In this document: positions 36,160 through 47,445 of the stretch, piece after piece
How the letters are laid out: each line of letters opens with the position of its first letter
Numbering within the stretch: the first letter of the stretch is position 1
Source: Leptodactylus fallax
Taxonomy: Eukaryota > Chordata > Amphibia > Anura > Leptodactylidae
Direction of reading: 5' to 3'
Length of the DNA stretch: 64,000 nucleotides
Assembly: GCA_947044405.1 (NCBI GenBank)
Contig: CAMRHE010000355.1
Span: forward strand, 1,750,501-1,814,500
Notes under the pieces: model-generated
Seen by the model: the letters and a program-made list of their open reading frames with translations, nothing else
Databases searched by the model: none
What the model was told of the DNA's origin: nothing
Made by a program: the position numbers and the translations under genes

Positions 36160-36487
36160 CTGCATTGTACGTTCAGTTAAGACTGGTGGAGGAGGGATAA
36201 TGCTATGGGGTTGATTTTCATGGGTTGACTTTTTAGTTTCACTGAGAGGAAATCTTAATAATTCAGCATGAATAGACATTTTGGACAATTGTATGCTTCC
36301 AGCTTTGTGGGAACATTTTTGGGAAGGCCCTTTCCTGTTCAAGCATGACTGTGTCCCAGTGTACAAAGCAAGTTCCATAAAGGTATGGTCAGATGAGTTT
36401 GGTGTAAAAGAACTTGACTGGCCCACAAACAGACCTGACTTCAACCCCATCGAACACCTTTGGGATAAACTAGAGCAGAGATTGTGA
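36160..36487 (+). pseudogene. Tc1-like transposase fragment
   Basis: Reads VRSVKTGGGGIMLWG (the GGGS region), an intermediate frame-broken part, then FLFKHDCVPVYKASSIKVW, where the DN-D-PxH motif is degraded, and NRPDFNPIEHLWDKLEQRL with the catalytic Glu. No inverted ends were found. Distinct in sequence from the other Tc1 families in the window. Confidence 0.78.
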
Positions 36488-36559
36488 TTGGTTGTCATGA
36501 CAGCCGGGAACCTATTCAAGGCTCTCAGGCTTGCCATTAGCATGGCTCTATTACAGGCT

Positions 36560-37225
36560 GCCATGGGCAGTGTGTAATAGAAGTCATAGGATTTTACTAT
36601 TCACTGCAATACATTAGTATTGCAGTGAATAGTATGAGCGATCAGACCCCATGGGGTTCATGGTCCCTAGGTGAATGGCGTAACGGGGAAAAAAAATCAA
36701 AATAGCCAAATAGATGTTTTTTCAACTTTTTGCCTCCTATAAAAAATGGAATAAAAGTTGATCAAACTATCAGACCTTCCCCAAAATTGTATCAATAAAA
36801 ACGCAATCTTTTCCCGCATAAAAGATGCCTTACCCAGTCTCTAAACACATAAATATAAAAAAGTTACAGGTGTCACAATATGGCAACAGAAATTTTTTTT
36901 TTCTATTTGCAAAGTTTTTAATTGTTTAAAAGGTATCAGCACATTACAAATACTATATAAATTTGGTATCACCGTGATTGTACTGACCTGCAGAATACAG
37001 GTAACATATCAATTCCATCTCATTCTGAATTTTTTTCCAGCTTCCCAGTACATTGCACAAGATATTGAATGGTGCCATTACAAAGTACATTTTGTTTCGC
37101 AAACAATAAGCCATCATGTGACTCTGTGAACTGAAAAATGAAAAAATGATGGCTCTTGGAATGGGGGGAGGGAAAAACAGAAATGCAAAAACAAAAATTG
37201 GCTGTGGCATGAAGGGGTTAAAGTG
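36560..37225. repeat. Dispersed repeat, longer copy
   Basis: Shares AAATTTGGTATCACCGTG, TTTTTTTCCAGCTTCCCAGT and GATGGCTCTTGGAATGGGG with the copy at 21850-22165, and extends further upstream with AAAAAACGCAAT-type sequence. Non-coding. Confidence 0.7.
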
Positions 37226-38054
37226 AAAGGGAAATGAGCTGCAATACCAAGTACAGCTACTGTACCCTGTGCTTGGTTTACAGTGGATAGGTCACAGCAT
37301 TCATCTGAATGCTATAGTGTCTCCAAACAGTTTATCTGTATGGGTTATGATCTTCGATGAGTGACTTAAACAAATGATAGACCATCAGTCTTATAAGTCC
37401 AGAAATAATAATAATGCCTGTGGGTTTAGAATGGGATGTCATAAAAGCACCTCCACGTGTAATGTGTAGATGTCCCAATACATTTATACATATATACTGA
37501 TCCTGGTTCTGGTACCATAACTATACATTTAGACTGATCATTTTATTATCTCTCTATAATGAGCTAATCTTTGATCCTTCTCATAAAAGGGCTTGAATGT
37601 GTCAAGATGTGCTAAATATGTATTAAGGTTGATTTGTAAAATTCTGGGTCTGAATGAAACTACAAGGTGGTGTAAACCTAGACCAGACAGTATAAAGATA
37701 CACCAGATTTATCATCCAGCATCGGCCACTGTGAAAACTGTGATAAATCTAGTAGATTTTCAGATAGATGTTTAACTTTACACCGTCTATTAGTAAATCT
37801 GGGCTTGAGACTTTCAAGGTTGAAGACATTCTTGAACATGGTTTAGTATTACAAATGTCAAGTAAGTAAGCTTCATTCTGCAGGCTAGATTTGTCCCCAT
37901 ATTCCATAAAAACGGTACAAAAAAGAAGCCTGGTCACAAGAAAGAAAGAAAGAAATTACTCAAACAGTTACACAAATCTCATTCTCATTCTAGATTGTAA
38001 ATAAAACACTTATTCACACACAAAAACAGAAGAAATAACACAGAGGCGATATAT
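37226..38054. other. Non-coding interval
   Basis: No gene or repeat array recognised; a short GAAA-type run at 37941-37956. It lies just beyond the probable polyadenylation end of the minus-strand gene. Confidence 0.4.
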
Positions 38055-38488
38055 AAAGTTAATGTGAAGTTTATTCTATGTATTTGTATGTTCTATATGT
38101 GCTGGTTACCTCCCATCACTCACGAAGAGCATACAGCAACACTCAGGGCAGGAAAAACCCCCAGTGGAGGAAACCTGCAGGGAAACCATGGCCACTGTAT
38201 TGCCCCACCTCTGGGCATACTAAGGGAGGTTACCACTATAGCATGTATTAGTGTATATGTGTATGCATGTGTGTAATGATTGTGTGTATGTGCAGTGACT
38301 GTGTATAGTGATGAAATGTGTGCATTTATGTGTGTTTTTGTGTGTGTGTGACCATAAAAAATACTTCTCTCCTTGATTTAGGTCTTCATCCATCCTGCGT
38401 TGTTCTTCTCTCTAGAGGTCTGGCCGATGTCTTCATCCATCGTGTCTTCTTAGTTGTTGTTCTCCTTGTCGGTCTGGCAGCAGTACAT
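38055..38488 (-). other. Probable 3' UTR exon of the Speedy/RINGO gene
   Basis: The stop-bearing exon ends with a strong CTG|GTAAGT donor at 39554/39553, downstream of the TAA. The next good acceptor is TTTCATTTCTACTTAG at about 38504-38489. An AATAAA polyadenylation signal is present on the minus strand at 38075-38070. A TG-rich stretch (38250-38355) lies within. An intron in the 3' UTR could expose the transcript to NMD only if the stop lies far upstream; here the stop is about 11 bp from the junction, so this is not expected. Confidence 0.5.
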
Positions 38489-38927
38489 CTAAGTAGAAAT
38501 GAAAGAAGGAAAACTTTAGTAACACATTTATTGTAGAATAGAGGCAGATCAATGTCCTACAATATGCCATAACAATCCCATAGATGTGGCTCCAACCCCT
38601 GACCTCCAATATGAAGAATAAAGGGGTAGAGGTCTCTGCCACAGAGCCCCATTCAACTGTTAGGTTTCAACCTCTAAGATTTGTAGTTAGGAGCCGTTCA
38701 CATCACGTTTTTTTCTTTCAGTGGAACAGACACATTTTGATACAAAAAAAAAAAGTCAAAACGTGTTGCTCAACATCTCCATAGACTTCTCTATGTAAAA
38801 CGAATGTCAAAAGTGCATACTTTTACCTCCAGTACATCATATTCCGTTGTATTTAACGGACAGAAAAGTGTGGCATACCACACATATCCTTCCATATGAA
38901 AAACGGATGGAAATATATACTTTGGGG

Positions 38928-39285
38928 ACTTCTCAGACCCCAGTATAATAAATAGAGGCCCAGGGGAGGTGAGTGAAAATAACAAACAGCTATTTCTCAC
39001 TTCTCTTGTTCATCCAGTGGTCCCTTGGCATTGTCTTTTGGTCTCTTTTGGCCCCTGGATGATATTATGCACCCAAGGGTTACCGCTGAGGCCTGTGATT
39101 GAACCTCATTGGTCACATGGGGCATGGTAAGATCACAATGCTAGGTCAATGTTGTGATGTGAGCATGCCCCTTCTGACTGCTGAGGCCAAAACACAGGTC
39201 TCATCCATGACCCAGGACTGTTTATTTCATTCACCTCCCCTGGGTGTCCACTTATTATATTTTAGGGTCTGATATGACCCAGAGC
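38928..39285. repeat. Foldback MITE in the 3' UTR intron
   Basis: AGACCCCAGTATAATAA at the left pairs with TTATTATATTTTAGGGTCT at the right, and GGCCCAGGGGAGGTGAG pairs with CACCTCCCCTGGG. The interior resembles 9030-9385 of the second hAT element (CTCAC, CTGAGGCC, GCCCC...GACTGCTGAGGCC). Confidence 0.7.
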
Positions 39286-39562
39286 ATAATGATAGCACTT
39301 TTGGAAATGAAGCGGGGGAGGGGCGAACCTCATGAATATTTGTCAAACCAAATCTCGTGAGGTTCGCCCATCTCTACACACCGGTATTCATGGCTCTGTT
39401 CAACCAAACTGATCTGTTTTTTAATGTACAAACAGATGCATATTTGTATCCATTTTTACTATTAAAAAAAAAACAACAGATCAGTTGAACGGACAGCAGA
39501 AACGTCATGTGTCCCTTACTTGAAGTTCTCTTCCACACAATGGATACACTTACCAGAGATGA

Positions 39563-42500
39563 TTATGACTCTGCTGTTCCGGGTTCCTCCTCTGCGTCTG
39601 TCTGATGATGAATGTCTTCCGCCTCTTCTTCCTTGCCCGAATGTAGATTGGTGTTGCAAAGGGAACAGGTTGGAGGGGTGATCCATGGTCCTCTTATGCT
39701 GAATTCTTCAATGTCCCTCCTGAACCAGCGTATAGCCCAGCTGTGATGGTCTTCTCTCTCTCTCTTCCATGCCCAATGGTTGGGGTCTTGTGCCATGATC
39801 TAGAATTTAACATCATCTAGAATTATTATAATCACCACAAGCTTTTGTTCAAAGTTTATATCTTTCTGTTTAATGCTACACACCAGATCGCAGGTGTCCT
39901 GGTCTACCCAGGCTCTAAACTCCATCTTGAAGAGCACTAGGTCACGAAGGTGAAGCAGCTGGTCCTTCTTCATAGTCCATGTCGATCCAGGGGTCCAGGC
40001 GTAGATCTCCTGTCGAAATTGCAGATCCTCTTCAAATTGGTTGGCTAAAAACCTGGCAGAAATAAAAAGTAGGGCAAACAAATTATAGAACATGTAAAAG
40101 GGAGATAATGAGGAGAACAAAGTGGTGATATCATTAATCTTAAAGGGGTTCCCAGGCAATTAAAATTATATTAAAAGCAGCTCTGTTTTGTAACAAATAA
40201 CACAAGACATACTTACCTTATCGATCCCCTGCTGCTCCAGTTCCAATGCAGTTTTGTAACAAATAACACAAGACATACTTACCTTATCGATCCCCTGCTG
40301 CTCCAGTTCCAATGCAGTTTTGTAACAAATAACACAAGACATACTTACCTTATCGATCCCCTGCTGCTCCAGTTCTAGTGCTTTTAGGGAACCCACTGGT
40401 CTCTACTTTTTGCTGCAGCAATGATGTCCTAACACCGAAGATGTGACTGCGACAGCCAGTCACTAGACACAGCAGTGACCCGCTCTAGCCAGTGACTGGC
40501 TGCAGTGGTGACATGTTCTGGTGTCAGGATGTCACTGCTATTAACATACTGTTGTTTTCTAGTAGCGTATGAATGGCATGCTATGTTAATAGCATACAGT
40601 GCTGTGGCGCATTATATTAACAGAACAGTGATCTACGGTTGTGCAATTAATGGCTGCTATAAACCTATAAAGGCAATTTGATGACTGTCTTCTCTGAAAC
40701 ACATACCATATGTATAGATTGGGTTAATAATAATAGAAACTTACAGACACGGAAAAAAATACTGGCGATATTCCTCTATACGCAGTCTGGCTCTTCTGAA
40801 GTAGATCAGGACCATGGCCAGGAGATACTATTGGGATAAAAGGAGAGTGAGAAGCTTGTTATAGATTTCTTAATACATAATAGTATGCAGTACAGTTATA
40901 TGAGCTCAGTATATTCTTGTGGTTACTGATATCTGCTTACAACCTGACTGCAGCATAGATTGGGGCTATATTTCATTGTATAACATCTACTCATCAAAGG
41001 TCATGGTTTCCAGAGCTCAGGAATATTTTCTATTCTTTCCCTCAATATTATAATACCTTGTCCGAGGTCTTAAGACAGCTGTCCCTGTCTAGATATAACT
41101 TGATATCCTCGTCGTCTATAAAAGTAACCGAAATAAGACATCAGTTTAATGTATTTCATCAATACCTTCTGAAATGTTCAGAACACCTTTATATCTATAG
41201 GGAAGGAAGAAACTGCTTTATCATTGTTGTATTATAAAAATAAACAAACATCAAGATAGCGTCCATCATTTTGTTTACATGAGTGTCAATGGGAACAGAC
41301 ACAGATGGAGGGGGCTCTGTCTGCATCCGTAACTCGGCTACAGTTAATGTCCTTTGTTGTCATCCTGGATGACAGCAATAAACATTGACAACAGTTGTTG
41401 TCACCCTTAGTGTTAGCCTGTGAAAAGGCTAGCACTAAACACTCAAATATTACCCTGGTACCCAACGCCATCAGGGGTGCTGGGAAGTGCTGGCTATCAT
41501 CCAATACCTGGCCACTTAAGAGAAGGCCAGGCACTGGAGAAGTCATAGCCTGATATGCGAAGGGCCAAAAACCGTGGTTATAAAAACTAGGGGGGGGGGG
41601 GGCATGTCACTAAAAAAAAAAAAAAAGATTGAAAAAATAATTAATTGATAAAAAATGACACTCCCCCCAATTTTTCATAACCAGCCAGATATAACAAGTA
41701 GCAGAAGCCTGACATTACCAGGGTGGGAAGGGCCACAGGTTTCAGCCCTTCACAGCCTAATAATAACAGCCTGTGGCCGTGCCACTTTCCAGCAGTCTCT
41801 TTAGACCCATTATGTATAATTTTGTGTAAAAATTAGATACTTTCCGTCTGGTTGTAGGAGCTGGAAGGAGTATTTTACCCAGGAGTTTGAAGAAAGCAGT
41901 CTGTTCTTCTGTCTGCAAGATGCTGTCATCTGTCTTCCTCTTCTTGGATTCCTCTTGGGGGTCAGGCCGTGAACTGTGAGAGAAGAAAGAGATATTAAGC
42001 CTCACATTCACGACCCATTATGGTAAATAATAATATGATGAAAAAAAGACATGTAAGGGACCATAGTGGGCCACAACATGCCTATGAATTAATATTTAGA
42101 CATATGGAGGTTTCTATTATTTATTCTTATGATATCTGAAAGATTAAAAATAATGTTTCATCAGATGCCATATTAAGAAGATTTCTTTCTCTTAAATGCA
42201 CTGCATTCGTCTAAGAGAATAATCTTCCATTGTATAAAGGGCACATTCATAGGTACATGGAGTGCATATGGCTCTGTAGTTTAGAACCCTACAAACCCCA
42301 AGTGACAAAATAAGTGAACCTTTACATAAGACGTTGCTATGCCCATGAAGTCTTACTGCAGGTTTATACAGTATAGTATGTGTAAGGTACAGACACATAA
42401 TAACAAAAGGCAACATTCATCCTGGTCTCCTCATGGGTAAATCTCATAATAAATTGGTTGTCCAAGATTAGATATTGATGTGCTATCCTTAGGTTAGGTC

Positions 42501-42877
42501 ATTAATATTAGATCAGTAGCGCTCCGACATCAGACCCCCCACTGATCAGATGACATGTGTACAGAGTTGGAAATAGATGGCTCCTTAAACTGTGTAGTGT
42601 CTGTGCTTCAAGTGAATGGGAGCTGAGCTGCCAAAGAACAAGGCCACCATGTAGTGGATGAAGCCATCTTCTTCTGGCTCTGTGCGGAAATTAGATGATA
42701 GGTGGTGGTGTCAGTTGACAGATTCTTACCGATCTAACATTGATGACCTATTCTAAGGATAGGCCATCATTGACTGATCTTTGTAATACAGTGATATACA
42801 CTGTTGCACTTACGACTCCTCTTCATATTGGGCAATAAGTTCTCTCTTCCTTTTTCGCATCATATCTCCTCTTCTTC
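39563..42877 (-). CDS. Speedy/RINGO-family cell-cycle regulator, spliced
   Basis: Speedy/RINGO proteins bind and activate CDK1/CDK2 independently of cyclins (family knowledge). Exons on the minus strand, each with AG acceptor and GT donor and matching phase: 42877-42814, 41973-41879, 41115-41057, 40827-40763, 40052-39884, 39799-39563 (stop TAA 39565-39563). Together they give about 230 residues: a basic, acidic-tailed N-terminus (RKRKRELIAQYEEES), then the Ringo domain (TAFFKLL, DIKLYLDRDSCLKTSDK, YLLAMVLIYFRRARLRIEEY, FLANQFEEDLQFRQEIYAWT, QLLHLRDLVLFKMEFRAWV, MAQDPNHWAWKRERE) and an acidic C-terminus. The last coding intron is only 84 bp. The join between the 40763 and 40052 exons lacks about seven residues usually present before the LAN motif, so a micro-exon may be missing. 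The 5' end is uncertain: exon 42877 enters in phase 1, or an internal ATG starts it. No frame-breaking lesion is seen. Confidence 0.85.
40185..40383. repeat. Three tandem 66-bp repeats in a Speedy intron
   Basis: GTTTTGTAAC starts at 40185, 40251 and 40317, an exact 66-bp period, with near-identical copies. On the minus strand each copy contains the donor-like GATAAG|GTAAGTATG. A multiple of three, the array stays open in one frame, but no coding role is supported. Confidence 0.9.
41116..41878. other. Speedy intron with G and A homopolymer runs
   Basis: Intronic sequence between coding exons; G run at 41591-41602 and A run at 41611-41627. No other gene seen. Confidence 0.6.
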
Positions 42878-43050
42878 CTGGGAAATGTGAAGGGAAAGAA
42901 AATTGTACATGAATACTTGGGGATGTGACTGAACAAGACCTTACAGAGAAGTTTAAGCATAAACTTAGAAAAATCCACGCACCACAACACCAGTCAGATG
43001 CGCTGTCCTATCTAAGAACAGGAGAAAAGCTATGCTCTGTGATATAAAGG

Positions 43051-43092
<42 letters not shown>

Positions 43093-43200
43093 GAGAAAGT
43101 GACAGGACAAGTGCTGGAGTCACGGTATGTCAGTCCCCGGGTTTTGTCATATAGCTGGTCCAGCACGGGGTTTTGAGTAAGCCCCAGCTCAGGTGCGGGT

Positions 43201-44077
43201 ATGCTTCAGCCTACCTAGATGACATTGTCATCTTTAGTACGGACTGGGAGAGTCACTTACCAAAGGTCCAGGCCGTACTAAATTCCCTTCGGGCAGCTGG
43301 TTTAACCGCCAACCCAAAAAAAATGTGCTTTGGGTCTGGAAGAGGCCAAATACCTGGGGTACATAATAGGCCGAGGGGTAATAAAACCACAGGTTAATAA
43401 AGTAGAGGCCATCCAAAATTGGCCCAGACCCTTGAATAAAATGCAGGTGAGAGTTTTTTTTGGGAATCGTAGGGTACTATCGTAGGTTCATCCCTAACTT
43501 TGCGACTATTGCAGCCCCGCAGACAGACCTGACTAGGGGAACTAGCTCTGTAATGGTTAAGTGGACTGAAGAGGCTGAGGGGGCCTTTCAGGAGTTGAAG
43601 TCAGCTCTCTGCAAGCAGCCGGTGTTGATTACACCTGACTTTGCGAAAGAATTCATAGTTCAGACTGACGCCTCTGATGTGGGGTTAGGGGCAGTGTTGT
43701 CCCAAATGGTAGGTGGTGAAGAGCACCCAGTTACCTATCTGAGTAGGAAACTTACACCGCCAGAAAAAAATTACAGTATTGTGGAAAGGGAGTGTTTAGC
43801 CATTAAGTGGGCCCTCGAATCCCTGAGGTATTACCTACTGGGCCGACACTTTAAATTGATCACTGATCACTCTCCCCTTACTTGGATGTGCCATACCAAA
43901 GAGAGAATTGCCAGAGTAACCAGGTGGTTTCTAACGTTACAGAACTTCAAATTTACAGTGGAACACAGAGCAGGCAAGCTGCAGGGGAATGCCGACGCCC
44001 TGTCCAGGACCCATTGTATGTTGGCTAGAGGTGTCCGCCCCTACAGGTCCGAACAAAGGGGGGGGGGGGGTATGTGA
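43201..44077 (+). pseudogene. Gypsy pol fragment: RT end and RNase H
   Basis: RT catalytic box SAYLDDIVIFS (about 43206), then GIVGYYRRFIPNFA (43460), and RNase H with FIVQTDASDVGLGAVLSQ, YLSRKLTPPEKNYSIVEREC and ITDHSPLTWM, ending in the HRAGKLQGNADALSR tail. One frame shift around the T run at 43452-43459, and another before it. Everything upstream of the YLDD box (gag, protease, most of RT) is deleted. Confidence 0.88.
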
Positions 44078-44563
44078 GAAAGTGACAGGACAAGTGCTGG
44101 AGTCACGGTATGTCAGTCCCCGGGTTTTGTCATATAGCTGGTCCAGCACGGGGTTTTGAGTAAGCCCCAGCTCAGGTGCGGGTCTTGAGGCTCATTACTG
44201 GCCCATATAGACCTGCAGAGCCTGCACTTGAATGCAGATCCTGGGGAGTGAGAGCAGGCGTCTGGATCTGTCCTGATCTCCCAAAAACAGTTATTGTGCA
44301 AAACTGGTTGCTGGTGTGGCTGACAGACAGCCACACAGGTTAGTAAGCAGTGTTCTGTTTAGGTAGCCGCTCAGACGAGCAGGAGTTTTGTTTATTTTTG
44401 TGCCTGATGTTAAGGCTGATATTGTTTTGCCTGTTTCCCTGAAGAGAAGGTTTATTTATTTTGTTGTCATTTTTCAATAAACCTGTTACACCTAAGTTTT
44501 CGTGTCACTGTCTCTGACTGTTTGGGCCCGCACCTAGGCTGCTACCGAGCTACCTCCCTCACA
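44073..44563 (+). repeat. Gypsy 3' LTR, 491 bp
   Basis: Begins TGTGAGAAAG directly after the polypurine tract and ends CCTCACA. AATAAA at about 44476 is a polyadenylation signal candidate. Confidence 0.85.
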
Positions 44564-44579
44564 ATATATATATATGAAC

Positions 44580-44934
44580 AGGTTTTCTAAGAAAGAGGTA
44601 AAGTAAATCCTGACAGGACTCTTAGGAGACATAGTGAGATTCCTGCTTACCCTGCCCACAGACAATGATTGACAGTGTTCTGTGTACACACATGAATAAA
44701 GGGAAATTTGTCAATTGAGAGTATGAGGGGCAGCGCTAGGCAGACTTTTTGGCTGAGATTCTAAACTGGAAATGCCAGGCTCTGAATCTTGTAGTACATA
44801 TTGCTGAAAACTGTTTTCCCCAGTAATGTAGAATTTTTTCACCAATATGGAGATAGGAGCTTGGTGAGGGGGATGTGCCCTACAATGTACTGTAGGTAGC
44901 TTCACATTGATTAGTCAGATAACAGACTCCCTTT
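44580..44934. mobile_element. Possible TTAA-type MITE (AGGGAGTCT family)
   Basis: The right end CAGACTCCCT abuts TTAA (44931-44936 region). A related end, GATAGACTCCCTTTAA, lies at 63155-63168. The left end is not clear. Confidence 0.4.
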
Positions 44935-45589
44935 AAAAATGTCTCATAAATAATATAAGCTTTTATTACTGACATGAAACGTTAACAAAAAGTATCTGGA
45001 AACAATGTCAGCTAATGGGTTTGTCTGGTATCTCAGCACAGCTACATGTACTGGATTGGGAGTAACACTGTGTCTAAATAAAAGAGACTTTTCCTAATTC
45101 CTCACAATCTCTGTAACAGTTAACATGTCAAGAATGAGCACCAAAAATTATTCAAATGATCTATTGGTACCTGAGTTTTTCACTATTTACCTATTTAATC
45201 AAATTTCTCCATATTTCATCTTTTTTCCCAATATTTATCCATATATAGCTATAATTACTCAGGGTTCCCCATAGTTTATTTATTGTCACCCAAGTATCTT
45301 CATATTTATGTATAGTCTCTTCAGTTTCTCCATATTTATCCACAGTCACCCAAGTGTATATATAACCTTAGTTTATGTAGTTTAAGTATCTTCATATGGA
45401 TAAACCCAAGTTTCTAAAATTCAGTTATATTTTTCCTATAGTCTCTCAAGTTTATCCATGTGCATCCAAGCCAGCTATTATATCTCACACAGTGTAAATA
45501 ATTTCTATTCCCTAATAACAGGGGTTCCCTCACTGCCACTTTCTAGGTTACATAAATCCGGATTTCACAATAAAGTGATGATATTTTAC
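44935..45589. repeat. Degenerate short repeats in a possible intron
   Basis: 45180-45480 contains irregular repeats of TTTCTCCATATTTATCC and AGTCACCCAAGT. No gene otherwise. Confidence 0.45.
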
Positions 45590-45742
45590 CTCTGTTGACT
45601 TTCTACTAGCAGTTCTCTTCTTAATCCACAGATATCGATCGGGTTTCAGTAGTCGCTTTCTCTCTTGTGGGATAAATAGGGAGCCGGTCTCAACTCTAAA
45701 AGAGCAATCGCTGACTGGCACCAACTGACGTTTCTTTTCCAT
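45590..45742 (-). CDS. Candidate first coding exon of the Speedy/RINGO gene
   Basis: An ATG at 45742-45740 opens 51 codons (MEKKRQLVPVSDCS... ending ...TASRKSTE) followed by a GTAAAA donor at 45589. The peptide is basic with a serine/proline flavour, plausible as an N-terminus. It ends in phase 0 while the next recognised exon (42877) starts in phase 1, so an intermediate exon would be needed, or it belongs to another transcript. A gypsy element lies in the gap. Confidence 0.45.
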
Positions 45743-47288
45743 GTTTATATTCACATACTGCGATGCTATTGGCTGATGTTTGCGGCACATGCCAGGATAA
45801 GTCATGCGGCACACGCCAGTGCCAGGATAAGCCATGCAGCGCTGAATGTAAAGGGAAAGCAAAGGCTAATAATGTTATACTGCATTAAATATATTACATG
45901 TATTCTCTATCATGAGATCTTGACAATTAATAGAAATTTAGAAAATTACAGCATTAAAAGCCACATATAAAACTAATCCAAAAACATTAACATTAAAGTC
46001 ATGTCAGAAGAGAAATGTAAAGAGCCTAAAGTATAAATATGTTACACATGGCCAATAGTGTGTGCATCTCCATCCTTATTATACAGTAAGTCCTCATGCA
46101 CAGGACGTGCGCACAGTTAATGTGCTAGTCGTGTTTTTCACAGCTAGCACTCTGACCCTTTCATTTCTATGGCCCCATACACTTAGTGTATAGGGCCGTG
46201 AGCAAAACTTAGGACTGGTCCTATTCTTGTCCATTTTGCGGATTGTGCTCACTGGCCTTAATGTGGTGCACAGGTATTACACGGATGACATCGATGTTCC
46301 GTCCATGCCGTTCAATCATGGCCCAGCGACATGCACCCAAACCTTGTACATCCTTTGCCTGCCGTTTGTGTATTAGACCTTGGCTTCCCCTGGACTTCAC
46401 CTTGGTCTGCTTATTTGGTGCCATGAATGTCCTTATATTGCTGCCTCAGACTCTTGCCTCTGAATCAATTGATCTCTGATATGACCCTGACACCTATCCG
46501 GATTCCTTAGGCTTGGAGGACTTACGTCGATTATCTATCTACCCATCCATCCTGGATTCATATTTCCATCTTTACATAGGAAGTACATTAGGTGAGTATA
46601 TTTATGGACTTTTGATCCTGGGATTATTTTCCAACAGTCATATTTGAAGTCAGGAAAGAATGTTTCCACTTACATTTTACAAAGGGTTTTTTTTTAACTG
46701 GTCCAGTAATTTTATTTATTGCTGGATCACCATTCATCCAACAAAAAAAAAAAGGATGTCTAAACACGGCCTTAATCCCTTGTTTCTCCCATAAAAGTGC
46801 TTTAATAAGGCAGAAGTATAAAAAGCAGATAGGGACCAGAAAGAAACCCAATCCGCTTAAAAAGCAGCAACACGCGGAAACCCACCGACCCCATAGACTA
46901 TACTGAAATCGGCGAAGAGAAAAGTCCTCCTTCCAGGACTTTTCTCTCTGACAATTTTAAGAGGAATCTGGGGTGGAGTGCCTGAACACTAGTGTGAACA
47001 TAGTGTGAACAAGTCTACAGTTTTGGCACAGCTACAAATGTAAGGACAAGAGGCTTAACTCAAGGAAATTTTCTTAAAACGCTATGCCCAAATAAAAATG
47101 GTGGTAAATATCCCAAAGTGACACCAATGCGGTACTACAGCTCGCCCCTCTAGAATGGCTCTAGGAATGTAACAAGCTTTTATTGAGAATATGTGAAAGA
47201 ATAAAGAAGGTTGCATTGTGTAATGTTATAAACATTATTCCTTACACAGCCCACATGCTTGCCATGTCCGCGCTGCAGAGCCTCTAAT
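45743..47288. other. Non-coding interval with one unrecognised short frame
   Basis: A minus-strand frame at 46221-46424 (67 codons, MAPNKQTKVKSRG...) is basic and not recognised. Its base composition is less A/T-rich than its surroundings, so it may be an old coding fragment. A hairpin repeat with AAAGTCCTCCTTCCAGGACTT sits at 46840-47000, and another MITE-like piece (GGCCCCATACACTTAGTG) at 46165-46200. Confidence 0.35.
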
Positions 47289-47445
47289 GGGGACATACTA
47301 AAAAGCACGAAGAAAAAGAATGAACAATGTTATAAATTGCTATAATTATTAAGACAAGTATAATGATTTTTTTGTGCTTTGGAGACATAAAATGATAAGG
47401 TTATACATATAGTTTATACTGGAATAAACACATATTCCACATTTC

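Larger units (their letters stand above)
43090..44563 (+). mobile_element. Internally deleted Ty3/gypsy retrotransposon, Gmr1-like order
   Basis: The 3' LTR is 44073-44563 (TGTGAGAAAGTGACAGG...CCTCACA). Its first 111 bp are repeated, without visible differences, at 43090-43200, where a deletion joins the 5' LTR to the RT. It lies in an (AT)n target. Between are the RT end and RNase H, followed at once by the polypurine G run (44058-44070) and the 3' LTR. With no integrase after RNase H, this fits the Gmr1-like group, in which integrase precedes RT. Confidence 0.85.
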
